Assembly (NCBI GenBank): GCA_016713675.1
Contig: JADJOS010000004.1
Coordinates: 1 to 64,000 of the forward strand
DNA: 64,000 nt
Direction of reading: 5' to 3'
Source of the DNA: Acidobacteriota bacterium
GTDB taxonomy: Bacteria > Acidobacteriota > Blastocatellia > Pyrinomonadales > Pyrinomonadaceae
Part shown: piece by piece, positions 30,451 through 41,763 of the stretch
Position numbering within the stretch: the first letter of the stretch is position 1
Layout: the number at the start of each line of letters is the position of its first letter
The notes under the pieces: model-generated
Told to the model about the DNA's origin: nothing
The model's database searches: none
The model's input: only the letters and a program-made list of their open reading frames with translations
Made by a program: the position numbers and the translations under genes

Positions 30451-33400
30451 TTAATTAAGATCCGGCGTACGCGACCCGAACGGCGGAAGATCGGTGCTCT
30501 CGCCGAAGTCTTTGTCGCTTAAGCCTTCGCGTTCCGCGATGACTCGCTCAGCGCTAGGCCGCCCGAATTTATAAAAGATTGCCGGCGTAACAATTTGGTC
30601 GAGCAGAGTCGAGGTCAGGATGCCGCCTAAAACGACAACAGCGAGTGGATGCAGGATCTCTTTGCCCGGGGCGTCGGCGGCAAGGATGAAGGGTATTAAC
30701 GAGAGCCCCGCGGTCAGAGCAGTCATCAAGACGGGAACGAGTCTTTCCAATGAACCGCGGACGATCATGTGTTCGGTAAAATCCTCGCCCTCCTCTTTCA
30801 TCAAGTGCAGATAATGCGAGATCATCATGATTCCGTTCCGCGAGGTGATCCCAACCAGCGATACGAATCCGACCATTGTCGCGATCGAAAACACGCCTCC
30901 CGAGAGGTGCAAGGCCCAGACGGCTCCGATCAACGCTAGGGGGATGTTTATCATCACCTGAAGGGCTACTCGCCAGTCGCCAAAGGCTTTTATCAGGAGA
31001 AAAAAGATCGCGACAAGTGAGAAGATCGAAAGCAGTGATAAAGTTCTGTTAGCCTCCTGCGACGCCTGAAACTGCCCTCCATATTCGAGGAAGTAGCCGA
31101 TCGGCAGTTGAACTTGTGTTGCGACACGGCTTTGAATGTCACTGACCACGGAGCCAAGATCGCGTCCGGCTACGTTTGCTCCAATTACAATTCGGCGTTT
31201 TGTGTCCTCTCGTAATATCTGGTTCGGTCCCGGAAAATTCTCAACGGCGGCAACGGCTGAAATAGGAATTTGGGTTCCCTGCGGTGTATCAATGGTGACA
31301 TTTTGGAGCGCATCCAGACTGTTGCGAGACGCTTCATCAAAACGTACCACTACGTCATAACGCCGGGATCCATCAATGGCTTGCGAGACGGTTCGCCCGT
31401 TCAATGCCGTTTCCAATGTCTGCGTAACCTCGCCCGGCTGAAGCCCATATTGCGCCGCTTTGACGCGGTCAACATTAAATCGCACCTGCGGGATCAGCAC
31501 CTGTCGCTCAACCGAAACGTCCGTTGCCCCCTCGACGGTTTGGATCGTATTGCGAATCTCCTCAGCCTTTGAACGCAGTGTAGCCAAATCGTCGCCGAAC
31601 AACTTGACCGCGATCTGTGCCCTAACACCGGACTGCAAATGATCTAACCGATGAGAGATGGGTTGTCCTACGTTAGAGGTAACTCCGGGAACGACCGCGA
31701 GTTTATCTCGGATCGCCGAAAGGATCTCCTCACGCGAGCGATCCGATTTCTTTAGATCAACATCGATCTCGGTGTAGTGAACACCCTCGGCATGTTCGTC
31801 GAGCTCGGCTCTTCCCGTCCTACGTCCGGTCGAGATAACTTCGGGCACCTCTAAAAGTAGTTTCTCGGAAATTTGGCCGATGCGATTGGATTCAGCCAGA
31901 GAAGTACCGGGCTGGGCCTGAACATTGACGGTAAGCGTTCCTTCGTTGAACTCCGGCAAGAATGATGTGCCAACAAACGGGAGCGTCGCCATGGTCAAGA
32001 TGAACACCAGCGCCACCCCAACGATGACTTTGTAAGGATGACGGAGCGTCCAATGTAGAAGCCGGGTGTCGTATTTCTTTAACCAGCGAACTAGGATGCT
32101 GTCCTGATGTTCCGCAGCGGACGAAGATCGAAACCACCGCTGTATCCTCGAGAAAATAGAGGCACCATTCCCATCTTCGTGATCGATCTCAACCGGACCA
32201 TCGACCATCTTTGTCTCCTTTCGCCTAAATGTTTGCGGCAACAGATACGACGCTAAGACGGGCGTTAAGGTCAAACTTACGAACAGAGATGCCACGAGTG
32301 CAGTAATGTACGCGAGGCCCAAGGGAGCAAGCAATCTGCCTTCGACACCCGATAAGGCGAACAGCGGAATAAACACGAGGGCGACGATCACCGTGGCGTA
32401 AATGATGGATGAGCGCACCTCGAGCGAGGCGTGATAGATCACTTCAATTGAGGGACGCGGATTTTCAAGGTTCCGGTTTTCGCCGAGTCGACGGAAGATA
32501 TTCTCAATGTCCACGATCGCATCGTCAACCAACTCGCCGATCGCGACTGCCAAGCCGCCAAGGGTCATGGTATTAACACTGATCCCGAAAGCGTAGAGAA
32601 TAAGAAAGGTTACGATGAAAGAAAGCGGAATCGCCGTGAGTGTAATGAAGGTGGTGCGAAAATTGAGCAAAAACAGAAACAGTACAATTGCGACAAGGAT
32701 CGCACCGTCACGCAATCCTTCGGTAACGTTGCCGATAGAGGCGTTGATAAAATTGGCCTGGCGAAAGAGATTAGGGTTTATCTCAACGTCGGGGGCAGCG
32801 TTTTCTGCAATTCCTTAACCGCTTCGTCGACCTGTTCTGTCAGATCTTGGGTGCTCGCCCCGGGCTGCTTTTGAACGGAAACAATGACGGCGGGCTTTCC
32901 GTTCGTTCCGGCCTCGCCCCGCTTTATCTTCGCACCAAACTGCACTTCGGCGACATCACCGAGCCGAATCGGGTTGTTATTGCGGTACGCGACGACAGTT
33001 TGTTTTAGCTCGTCGATCGAATAGAACCTGCCGAGGTTCCGAACAAGATACTCCTGCGATTGGGCATCTACAAAGCCACCGGTGGAGTTGATATTTGATT
33101 TCTCCAGCGCGACCGAAACATCCTCAATGGTGATGCCAAACTGCCTCAGCTTTTCAGGTGAAACAAGCGCCTGATACTGTTTTACGCCTCCCCCGATGGG
33201 AATAACCTGAGAAACCCCGGTGATAGTCAATAGCCGAGGACGGATGGTCCAGTCTGCCAAGGTTCGCAGTTCTAAAGGGTCGGTCGTTCCGTCCTTGCTC
33301 GACACCGCGATCAGCATGATCTCGCCCATTATTGACGAGATGGGAGCGAGAAACGGGGAGACGCCTTGGGGCAATTGTTCGCGGGCCTCAGTTATCTTTT

Positions 33401-33734
33401 CCGAAACCAACTGCCGGTTTCGGTAAATATCCGTTCCCCATTCGAATTCTATGTAGACGATTGACAATCCGACGCCACTTACCGAACGAACTCGTGACAC
33501 GCCCGGAACACCGTTCATCACGGTCTCGATCGGATAGGATACTTGCGTCTCGACTTCTTCGGGTGCCAACCCGTTAGCTTCGGTTAGAACCGTAATAGTA
33601 GGTTTATTAAGGTCGGGAAAGACATCGACCGGTAGATTGAACGCCACGTAACTGCCCCAGACAAGCAAAAGGGCAGCGATCGCGACAACGATCAACCGGT
33701 TCTGAAGAGACCATTTAATAGTTCCATTGAGCAT
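30451..33734 (-). CDS. Heavy-metal RND pump, third class (one frameshift)
   Basis: Start MLNGTIKWSLQNRLIVVAIA with about 1090 residues. The transmembrane-4 motif is LAVAIGELVDDAIVDIENI, unlike the DFG...DGA (Zn/Co/Cd) or AIG...DAA (Cu/Ag) types of the other two pumps. This AIGxLVDDAIVDxEN class is part of the HME family but its substrate is unsettled. The frame breaks at GGGGG 32791-32795. One more G gives LPPDVEINPNLFRQA and continues to the end at 30451 (TDLPPFGSRTPDLN). The operon includes an adaptor fusion, TolC, cupredoxins and a DUF305 protein, implying copper or another soft metal. Two neighbouring pumps have different motifs. Confidence 0.86.
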
Positions 33735-33755
33735 TTGAATCAGATACGACCGGAA

Positions 33756-34433
33756 CTATTTACTCCACTTTGCCTTCCACGCGCTCATCATTTTTATCTC
33801 GGCATCCTGAGCCTTAATAATTTGACCAGCGAGCGTTTTGATTTCGGCTTTTTCGCTCTTCTGCAACGCTTCTTTAGCCATCGTAACGGCCCCAACGTGA
33901 TGAGGAGTCATCATGTCGATAAACGCAAGGTCAAATTCTTTGTCTTTCGAATTTGTAAGCTTTGCCATATCCATCTTCATGGAATCCATCATTCCCGGCA
34001 TATCCACGTTCATGGCCGCCGGCTTGCCAGCGAACCACTTCTCGCGCCAGTCTTTCATTTGGCTGATCTCTTTTTCTTGATCTGCGATGATCTGTGCGGC
34101 AAACTTCTTGATGTCGGGATTTTGTGTTTTCCCTTCGACCATCTTCGCCATGTCCACAGCTCCCTTGTGATGGGCCGTCATCGTATCGATAAACTGCAGA
34201 TCGTACGGCTGACTCGCGGCGTTCGGCGAACTTTTCATTGCCGAATGGTCCATCGACATGTTCGAGTTCATCGGCATCGAATTGTGATCCATGCCGTTCA
34301 TGTTCATTGATGAATTTGAATTCTTCATCATCGAATTGTGATTCATGGAACTCGAGTTAGTGCCCGCCTGACCGCACGCGACCAAGCCTACGGCTGCCAG
34401 CCCCAATGTGGCCGTTAACAATAGTATTTTCAT
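33756..34433 (-). CDS. Tandem DUF305 lipoprotein, Met/Asn-rich
   Basis: The ATG at 34433 has GGGGG before it. After a lipoprotein signal (LGLAAVGLVACGQAG) comes a Met/Asn/Ser-rich linker (MNHNSMMKNSNSSMNMNGMD, MPMNSNMSMDHSAMKSS), then two DUF305 repeats. Each repeat has the core FID-x-M-x-x-HH (FIDTMTAHHKGAVDMAKM, about 80-100; FIDMMTPHHVGAVTMAKE). The MxxHH motif and Met-rich linker are expected to bind copper. It is exported and lipid-anchored. It sits between a cupredoxin and the third RND pump. A role in metal capture or delivery to the efflux system is inferred from its motifs. Confidence 0.8.
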   Translation of the reverse strand: MKILLLTATLGLAAVGLVACGQAGTNSSSMNHNSMMKNSNSSMNMNGMDHNSMPMNSNMSMDHSAMKSSPNAASQPYDLQFIDTMTAHHKGAVDMAKMVEGKTQNPDIKKFAAQIIADQEKEISQMKDWREKWFAGKPAAMNVDMPGMMDSMKMDMAKLTNSKDKEFDLAFIDMMTPHHVGAVTMAKEALQKSEKAEIKTLAGQIIKAQDAEIKMMSAWKAKWSK

Positions 34434-34461
34434 TTTATTCCCCCTTTTGTCGTGAGATGTC

Positions 34462-34824
34462 TCACCCCTCGCTAACGACGATGCTTCCCTTATACATCCC
34501 CATTCCGCAGGCAAATGATATCTGTCCCGATTCGGTAGGCGTTATGCTGACGACAACGTCCTTGCCCACTGGCAGAGTTTTGCTAATCCCAAGCTTTGTA
34601 AATACGACTTTGCTGCCGCAGTTCTTGTCGTTCGCTCGGTTAAACACGAGGTTGAGCTTATGACCCGCTTCGATGTCGATCGACGAAGGCGAAAAACCGT
34701 TCTTATCCACCTTTACCTTCACGGTTCGCGTGTGGGCCTCAACAGCGGCGGTCATTACGCCGAAGGCTCCTCCAGCTATAACTATCACTGCTACTAATGT
34801 CAGAAATATTTTGAATTTGGTCAT
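34462..34824 (-). CDS. Small exported cupredoxin-like protein
   Basis: The ATG at 34824 has AAGGAG. A signal or anchor segment (IFLTLVAVIVIAGGAFG) precedes a single cupredoxin domain with VDKNGFSPSSIDIEAGHKL, a Cys (DKNCGSKVVF) and the motif FACGMGMYKG, whose Cys and Met could bind copper. The typical His ligand is not obvious here. The domain matches the last domain of the next gene upstream (34859-36119). It is a likely copper-binding protein in the periplasm. Confidence 0.7.
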   Translation of the reverse strand: MTKFKIFLTLVAVIVIAGGAFGVMTAAVEAHTRTVKVKVDKNGFSPSSIDIEAGHKLNLVFNRANDKNCGSKVVFTKLGISKTLPVGKDVVVSITPTESGQISFACGMGMYKGSIVVSEG

Positions 34825-34858
34825 TTCTCGTTCTCCTTTTAAATCACTTCTCAAAATT

Positions 34859-36119
34859 CTAGTTTTCGGTCACGATGACTTTGCCGCTGAGCATGTCCAT
34901 TCCGCAGACAAAGGCGATCTCGCCGACCTCGGTTGGCGTGAATTCGACCAGGACCGTTTGGCCAACCGGCAGTTTCTTTCGGATCTTTTGCTTTGTAAAG
35001 ACGACTTCGCCTCCGCAGTTTTCCGAGTCAGCTCGATAAAACGCCAGTTTCACCGGCTGGCCTTTAACAACCGGAATCGAAGACGGCTCGTAGCCTTTCG
35101 ATGAAACGGTGATTTTCGTTGCTCCAGCAGGAACATTCGCGGCCTCCACCTGTTTTGCAGAACCTGCCGGAACATTTACGACAAACGGAACGCTGATGAC
35201 CTTCCCGCCGCGTTGAAACTGCGCCCAAAGCTTGTAAAGCCCGGGCCGTGGGAAAGCCGTGTGGGCCGAAACTTCGTAAGCACTTGGCTGGTTAGCCTTT
35301 TTCGAATCTGCCCCGTGCGAATGGCCGTCGGCGTTGTGATCTTTTTCCTTCTTATCGCCGTCCATCTTCATCCCGTCCATCTTTTCGCCCTTTGCCATCG
35401 GGTGTGCATGGACAAAGTCAACGAGGTCTTCGCTGATAATGACGAAGTGCGCCAATTCGCCCAGGTAATTTTGCAGATCGGTCGTGGGCTTTCCGGTTTT
35501 TGCATCAAAGACGGCGAAATCAAGCGTCAGTTCCTGGCCCGCCTCGATCTTCGCACTCGGCTTCATCGTCACTTTCACGCCATCGACAGATTTTTCAAGC
35601 TTCGTGTCCGCAACGAGAGCGACTTTCGCCCTTTCAGTTCCCGAGACCTTCACATCAATGCGTTCGACCACTTGCTTCGCATTAGGCGGCGTGAAGTCGG
35701 CGTAGAACTTATAATCGCCGCCGTTCGGAAACGTGTGCTGCACTCGATAAGATCCGTCGGATGACGGCTCGGGATGGACGTGATAGAACTCCGGAGAGGT
35801 CCTTCGACACGATCAGTAAGTGCATTGGCTTTTCGTGAACGATCTGCAGATCCTTCACAACAGCACTCTTACTATCTTTTACGGTAAATACCAGCGTCGC
35901 CGGAGCACCGGCCTGAATCTGGCCCGGCTCCGTTTTGAAATCAACCTTAAAGGCCGAATCCGAAACGGCCGCGTTCGCGGAATTTGTTTCGCTAGCAACC
36001 GTATTCGTACCATTTGCGTTGTCAACGCCCTGCGAATTTGCTCCGTTAGTACATGCCGTAAAAAAGACGGCAATAGTTGAAACCAATAAAACTGTTCCCA
36101 AAATAAATATTTTTCTCAT
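34859..36119 (-). CDS. Lipoprotein with FixH-like and cupredoxin-like domains (one frameshift)
   Basis: A lipoprotein signal (IAVFFTACTNGANS) leads to a domain (FKTEPGQIQAGAPATLVFTV) with HLLIVSKDL. A break lies near 35785, where a GG run makes SGVLSRPSR; removing one G gives SEFYHVHPEPSSDGSYRVQ. A further FixH/YtkA-like domain has a His/Asp/Lys-rich stretch (HPMAKGEKMDGMKMDGDKKE, GHSHGAD). A C-terminal cupredoxin-like domain follows (VSSKGYEPSSIPVVKG, ENCGGEVVF, FVCGMDMLSG). The whole protein has about 420 residues. Several Met, His and Cys residues fit copper binding. It precedes the small cupredoxin and DUF305 genes in the third efflux operon. Confidence 0.75.
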
Positions 36120-36134
36120 ATTCCTTTTCCTTAA

Positions 36135-36918
36135 TCACTTGGTGGCCAAGTAGTAAATCAAGAAAGAATCTTTGTCCGCAATCACCTGATCGCCCTTCAT
36201 GTTGTATGCCTTAACATCTGACATGCCGATATCCTCAAGCTGCTTGATCTGCCGGCCGATGCCAATGTAATAAACGAGCAGCGAAAAACGATGGTCTTGA
36301 TCATTAACGATCGCGTATTCGTCATTGAAGACCTCGTGTTTTCTCATCTGCAGATGACGCGGCAAAAGAAAATGTATGACAGTAGATTCTTTGCGAACGA
36401 TAAACTAAATTTAGGTTCAGTAAGCCAATACGGTTTTCTAAAGTGTCGGTAATCACGGTTATGGCTCGAAAACATTATTATCCCGCCTTTCTTGAGTACG
36501 CGATTAATTTCATTCAAGATTTTGAGTCTGTCTTCGTGCAAAACGGCATCAATACCGTTGTAAGAAAATAGTGCAAAATCGAAGCTCTCATCCTCGAACT
36601 CTTTCAAATCCCTCGCATCACCCGCTATGAAATTACAGATCTGATATTTCTTCTTAACCCGTTCAATGAATTCCGGCACGTAATCAAGGCCCGTATACTC
36701 AGCGGCCTTCGGTAACAGATATTGAGTTGTTCTGCCGCCTCCTACTCCAATATCCAAAATTTCCGCACCTTCAAGTTTCGATGACAGTTGTTCAAAAGAA
36801 CCTTTTCCGCAGGGAAGAGTTCGCTTAATCCGTCATAGTAATCGAGCACTTTGGCATTCGCGTAAGTCTTTCGATTTATTAAATCTAGTTGCGATTGTCC
36901 TCTCATTTCATTTGACAT
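36135..36918 (-). CDS. Class I methyltransferase (two frameshifts)
   Basis: The ATG at 36918 gives MSNEMRGQSQLDLINRKTYA and then SELFPAEKVL. After a break in AAAA 36794-36797 the frame reads FEQLSSKLEGAEILDIGVGG, then GRTTQYLLPKAAEYTGLDYV, FIAGDARDLKEFEDESFDFA and a third part after a break near 36362 (MRKHEVFNDEYAIVNDQDHRF). Motif I is DIGVGGGRTTQ. This is a methyltransferase of the UbiE/glycosyl-methyltransferase kind, with no recognised substrate. It is placed between the adaptor fusion and the cupredoxin. It may have no metal role and be a passenger gene. Confidence 0.65.
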
Positions 36919-36984
36919 CCTGCGAAGTAGTTAGTCGGCGTTCAGTAAAACCGTACCAACTGTCCGCCCCTAACGGTCTTTTAA

Positions 36985-38981
36985 CTACTCACCCGCCTGC
37001 GTAGTGCGAAGCTGATACACCCCTTCAATGACAACGCGATCACCTTCTTTTAGTCCTGATACAATCTCGTAGAAATCCGCACCTTCCGCTCCGAGTGCAA
37101 CCTGACGCTTCTCGAAGGTCTCACCGCCGTCGAAGATAAACACAAAGGTCTCTGCCTGTTCACGAACGACCGCTGACTTCGGCACGGCCAGAACTTGCCT
37201 ATTGCCGCTGGTGTCGATGGTGATCTCGATAAAATTGCCATCCTTGAGCCGATTGAAGGGATTCTTGACCTCATATATCACAGGCACGGTCCGCGTCTGA
37301 TCATTTACGGTCTGACCGATCGAGACAAGGCGTCCGTCACCATCAGCGGTACCAATTGTGTAGACCTCGCCGGGCAGAGCCGAAGAGGTAAAACTTGCCC
37401 GTGTGGATTCGCGGACCGTGGCCAGATCTTTCTCAAAAACCTGAGCTTCTAAAAGGACGGTGGACAAATTGACGATGTTAAGTAATTCGGCCCCGCTTGC
37501 AACCTGCTGGCCGCTCGTGGCCTTGATCTGATCGATTATTCCCGTTATTGGCGATATTAACGGGAAATTGCGCGACGGCTGTCTGACTGTAGGAGAGCGG
37601 AAAATGGCCTGCCCGGCCTGTGCCGATTTGATCTGGTCGCCCAATAAAACAACCTGTTTATCGGCTGATGCTACCTCATCGTCGATTACCTTAACGGCTG
37701 TTTGAGCTTCTTCGACACGTTTTCGAGGCACTGCTCCAACCTCAAGAAGGTTCTGCGACCTTCGAAGCTCGCGTTGCGCCTGTGCGAGTCGCGTCCTCGC
37801 CTGCTGGGCCGCAGCTCTGCTTTGGGCCTGCTGCGACTGAAGAGCGAGTGCAGTATTTCGCAATTCCAGCTTTCGAGCTTCAACTTCCCGCTGCTGTGCC
37901 TCGACATCCAGTCTTTGCGTCTCAAGCTCTGTCTGTCCCGATACGTCCAGAACCTGCTCAACGTATCCGATCTGTTCACCGCTACCGACAGCAGAACCTA
38001 AAGATACCGCCTGAGTAAGTACGATCCTTCCCGGCACCTGTGCTGTTACGACTCCTTTGGCGTCCGGTCGGGCCCTGACTACTCCCGTGGTTTTCAAACC
38101 GCTCGTAATTTGCCTCGTGTCGATCAACTGAGTCTTTATCCCAAACAAAAGCTGCGATTCTTTCGGCACGGTGATCGTCGTTCCCTTCGGCAACTCGTTA
38201 ACCGCTGCCGTTGAAAAGGCGTCAGGCGGAATTGCAGCCGTTTCGCGGGTCTGAGAAGGCGGAAGAAGATACGCCAGAGCAACCGCCCCCAGAAGAAACA
38301 CCGTAAGAACAACCGCACCTGCCGGAGCAAGTCGCCGAAAAGACGTATCCCCTTTCGTCTTTTCAAGGCATAAAAGACGACGGCAAAAGAGATCCCCGAA
38401 AGCACAGGCAGGATCAGAAGACCGACCCAAAAGGATGTGCGGATCGGTGCTCGTGATACAGTGACAGGAAACTCAGCCGAAAACGTCCTTTTGTCTTCAG
38501 TGTTTACCGAAACAACCATTTTGTAATCGCCCGCGCTGTCAAACTGGTAGGAACCACGATACAAACCGCCCAGTTCTTCCGTCGCCGCGATATTCCCGGC
38601 AACTACCGCACCGTCAGGCCTTGTAATGCTAAACATAACGGCGGCCTTTTCGACCGGCAACGGCCCCGAACCGAACCCGCCCTGAACCGTTTCGCTCAAT
38701 GAGACAAGAACATGTCCCGTTTCACCGGAGCGCGGATCGCCTGGGAGGCGTTTCATAATGACAGTCAGCTCTCCGCTGTCATTTTTCACATTCCGTTCTG
38801 AGGTAATCGTCGAGATTGCGCCTGACGGCGTTCCTGCCGGAGCTTGTCCGTTAGCAGCGAAGGCCGTCACGAGACTTAGAGCAAATACCCAGGCTGAGGC
38901 AAAGAACGATATCTGAAATCGCCTCCCTGTTGGGCAAACTGAACGAGCCCTGAGCATTAAGTTTTTGATGGACTTGAACAT
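36985..38981 (-). CDS. RND adaptor with N-terminal FixH-like domain, fused (one frameshift)
   Basis: The product starts with a signal segment (FFASAWVFALSLVTAFAANG) and a FixH/Ig-like domain (VLVSLSETVQGGFGSG, GSYQFDSAGDYKMVVSVNTE). It then has a membrane segment (WVGLLILPVLSGISFAVVFY), a short basic link KRRKG and a second membrane segment (VVLTVFLLGAVALAYLLPP). A normal adaptor body follows (AQVPGRIVLTQAVSLGSAVG, a long coiled hairpin, ISPITGIIDQIKATSGQQV, LKEGDRVVIEGVYQLRTTQ). The frame breaks near 38355; one base joins KRRKG to DTSFRRLAPAG. No start codon lies between the two parts, so a fusion is likely. Its ATG overlaps the lipoprotein stop. Usual adaptors lack the first domain. Confidence 0.75.
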
Positions 38982-39592
38982 TAATGTGTGTGTGCCTTGC
39001 CGTACAGAGCCTGCATCGACAAAACATCGATCCTCACGGCGTCGGTTATTGCTTTTGCCACATCATCCTTCGCACCGTTTGCCTTGATATCAGCCCCTAG
39101 CAGCAGATCGTCATCATGGCCCTTTCCTGCAAACTGGCTGAGAAAACCGGCCGGCACGCCTTCGGCCTTAATCTCTTTGATTGACGGCGACCCTTCCTTG
39201 TTCTCATATATAACTATGATCTCCTTGCCCGCCGCCTTGACGATCGTGACGGATCCGATCTGCGTTTTTGTACCATTCGCAGTGGAAAATCCCGGATAGG
39301 AGTGATGATCTTTCTCGGAAACTTTCCCGCCCGTGTCTTTTTCAATAGAAGCTATCTGAGCATCGGTCAGCTCTTTGTGCATGGCCGTAAATGTTTGTGC
39401 GCCGGGAAGTGCCGCCTTGACCGAGGCCGGAATCTCATCGGCTTTCGGGGGTGCGGCAGCGTTATTTGCAGCGGTCGAGTTCGCGGGCTTTATTCGCGGT
39501 TGCTGTGTTAGCGGCGGGGTTGGTGTTCCGCCGGAACACGCTAGTGAAAACAGGCTCGCGGTAATCACAGTTACAAATATGAGTATTTTCAT
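38981..39592 (-). CDS. Lipoprotein of unknown function, possible FMN-binding-like
   Basis: A lipoprotein signal (LFSLACSGGTPTP, Cys about 19) is followed by a Pro/Asn/Ala-rich linker and a 130-residue domain (LPGAQTFTAMHKELTDAQIA, IEKDTGGKVSEKD, VTIVKAAGKEIIVIYENKEG, LLGADIKANGAKDDVAKAIT). The early part recalls the FMN_bind-type domain of RnfG-like proteins, but without the complete covalent-FMN motif. It ends KAHTH. It overlaps both neighbours (TolC stop at 39589, adaptor start at 38981), so it belongs to the efflux operon. No function can be assigned firmly. Confidence 0.6.
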   Translation of the reverse strand: MKILIFVTVITASLFSLACSGGTPTPPLTQQPRIKPANSTAANNAAAPPKADEIPASVKAALPGAQTFTAMHKELTDAQIASIEKDTGGKVSEKDHHSYPGFSTANGTKTQIGSVTIVKAAGKEIIVIYENKEGSPSIKEIKAEGVPAGFLSQFAGKGHDDDLLLGADIKANGAKDDVAKAITDAVRIDVLSMQALYGKAHTH

Positions 39593-41022
39593 TTTTTCTC
39601 CTCTTCTATTCTTGGTTTGGTCGAGTTTAGTAATCCAATACGTTCGGTTTTATCCTCGTTGATCGACTTCAAAAATTCTTCCCTGTTAAACTGTCTCGGC
39701 ACTATCCTGGTATCGGGGAGGACCGATGTCGATCCCGGCATGAAGGCGGATGGCGGCAGGGCCGCACCGACTGCTGCCTCGAGTGCTGTTAAGGTCGTGT
39801 AGTATTCTTCCAAAACCCGGTTGTAATTCGTAACGTTCTCGTTCAAACGACGCTGTTCGTTAACGACCTCAAACACCGAAAACTCGCCCGCGTTGTAGGC
39901 TGCTCGGACAGTCTGTAGATTTGCCTCAGCTCTCGGCAGGATTTGAGTTGTGTACAGCACCAGCTTTTCTGCCGCAGCCCGATACTGGCCGTAAGCAACA
40001 GCGACATCACGCCGTATCGTCGCCTCTAAAAATTCACGTGTCCGCACCGCCTGAACCTGTTCGCCGACAGCGGAGGCAATGCCGCCTTGATTACGGTTTG
40101 ACACCGGTAGATCTATCGACACGCCGAATGTCAGTTCGTTGTCGCGACTGTTGATAATTCCGCCGCCGGCTGATGCGGGCAGATCCGTAAATGCTTTAGT
40201 GCGCGAAAAACGCACTGATGGCGTAATGTCCGGAGCCGCCTGAGCCCGAGCCAGGTTTAGCCTCGCGGTTCCCAGCCGCTCGCCGATCCGCGCGGCCTGT
40301 AAGTCGGAGCGATCGCTCAACGCCTTTTGTGTGAGTTCGCTAAGTCCCAGATCGAGGCGTGGAGGCCGGTCGGACTGAGGCTCCAAGCGAAGCGGGTCCG
40401 AGACATCGGATCCGATCAACGTCCGAATCCTTAACAAGGCAGTTTCCAATTCGTTTCTCGCTTCGATCCTTTGGATCTTGGGGCGATCGCTTTCGACCTT
40501 GACTAAATTCAGGTCGAGCGGTGCCACATCGCCCTCGTTTAAGCGTGCTTCCGTTACCCGCACCAATTCCGCGTCAGCGGCCAGAAGTCTTTCCAATACA
40601 TCGAGCTGCCTCGCGGCCGATATAGCCCGCGCATAATCCCGGCGAATTTCGACAGCGATATTCCGTTCGATAGCCGCGACCTCGGCCCGAACCTGTTGGA
40701 GTTCGAGTTCTGCAACGGCCCGTCGCTTTCCACGTTTTCCTCCGAGCTCAAAAGGTTGAGCTAACCCTGCGGAAAAGTCATACTCGCTTTCGCCGCCCAG
40801 AAAACGGGGCTTCCGTATTCGGTGCTAAAGACCGGATTTGGCCGAAGTCCGGCTTGAACCAGACGCCCTTCGGCTATCGCGAGCCGTTGGCGCTGCGAGC
40901 AGATCCGCTCGCCGGCTGCCAGCACTTTCTACAAGCCGCTCGACACTCATGCCATCCTGGCCAATGTATTGAAGCGACGGGGCCGGAGTCGGAACGGGCG
41001 AGGGAACAGTTTGCTGGGCCAA
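39589..41022 (-). CDS. TolC-type outer-membrane efflux protein (several frameshifts)
   Basis: Three overlapping frames together cover one OEP protein. The N-terminal part reads LQYIGQDGMSVERLVESA, the middle is out of frame around 40600-40830, and the rest is continuous (RLNEGDVAPLDLNLVKVESD, LTFGVSIDLPVSNRNQGGIA, EFSVFEVVNEQRRLNENVTN). A TTG at 41022 begins AQQTVPSPVP. Upstream, with a T inserted, a signal (LGLAVLFLAAFHSALAQQ) appears, so the true start lies further up, near 41070, and is not resolved. It is the channel of the third RND system. Its stop overlaps the lipoprotein start (ATGA). Confidence 0.78.
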
Positions 41023-41142
41023 TGCCGAATGAAAGCCGCCAAAAAGAGGACGGCTAAACCGAGCTTTGCTGACTACTCACCTACGATCGCTAAAATATTC
41101 CTTATGCCCATGGAGTGTCGGTAAACGATGTTCGCTAGATTC

Positions 41143-41763
41143 TTACGCAGAAAGTGCTTCCTCGTTAACTCCTGGGCCAGCGGCGAAACGCCACACGAAA
41201 AACACAAGCCCGAAAAGCAAAATTATTACAATCAAAAAGACAACGCCGATCACCAATTGCGTGAACCAAGACGTTCCGCCCTCGGCCGTAACCGCGGGCG
41301 GCTTTACTTCGATTCCGGAAAAAGTGGCAGTGTCAGTTTCGCCGTCGTGCGACACGTTAGCCCGCATCTTGTAAACGCCGGACGGAATCGCGGGAAAGGT
41401 CACGCTGTATGTGCCCGCTTGTTCGCCAGCCGCAACCGTCGCATTAAAGACCGCACCGCTCGCCGATTCGACCTCAACCTTGGCATCGACAGCCTTGAAA
41501 GGTTCGTTGGTCTCAAATTTCGTAATAAAAAGAAGCCCGGCCGTAGGCTTGTCCGGCTCCATCGAAGGGTGCTTTACCATTAGCTCGAGTTCGCCCAAAC
41601 GAGTTGAATGGGATACAACGCCCTTTGCGTTCGCCGTGGACTTTGGCTTCGCGTCACCATGATCCTCGCCACCATGAGCGAGCATCGCGGTAGGCGAGAC
41701 AACAGTGAACAGGACGCTACCCAGAATAAAAAACCCAATATATCGCGCGATCTGACCTCTCAT
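41143..41763 (-). CDS. FixH-like membrane protein
   Basis: A signal peptide (IGFFILGSVLFTVVSPTAML) is followed by a His/Asp stretch (AHGGEDHGDAKPKS), a beta domain (LELMVKHPSMEPDKPTAGLL, GTYSVTFPAIPSGVYKMRAN) and a C-terminal membrane segment (LVIGVVFLIVIILLFGLVFF). It has 206 residues and resembles the first half of the adaptor fusion (36985-38981). It is the first gene of the third operon. It would display a metal-binding domain in the periplasm, which is inferred from composition. Confidence 0.7.
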   Translation of the reverse strand: MRGQIARYIGFFILGSVLFTVVSPTAMLAHGGEDHGDAKPKSTANAKGVVSHSTRLGELELMVKHPSMEPDKPTAGLLFITKFETNEPFKAVDAKVEVESASGAVFNATVAAGEQAGTYSVTFPAIPSGVYKMRANVSHDGETDTATFSGIEVKPPAVTAEGGTSWFTQLVIGVVFLIVIILLFGLVFFVWRFAAGPGVNEEALSA

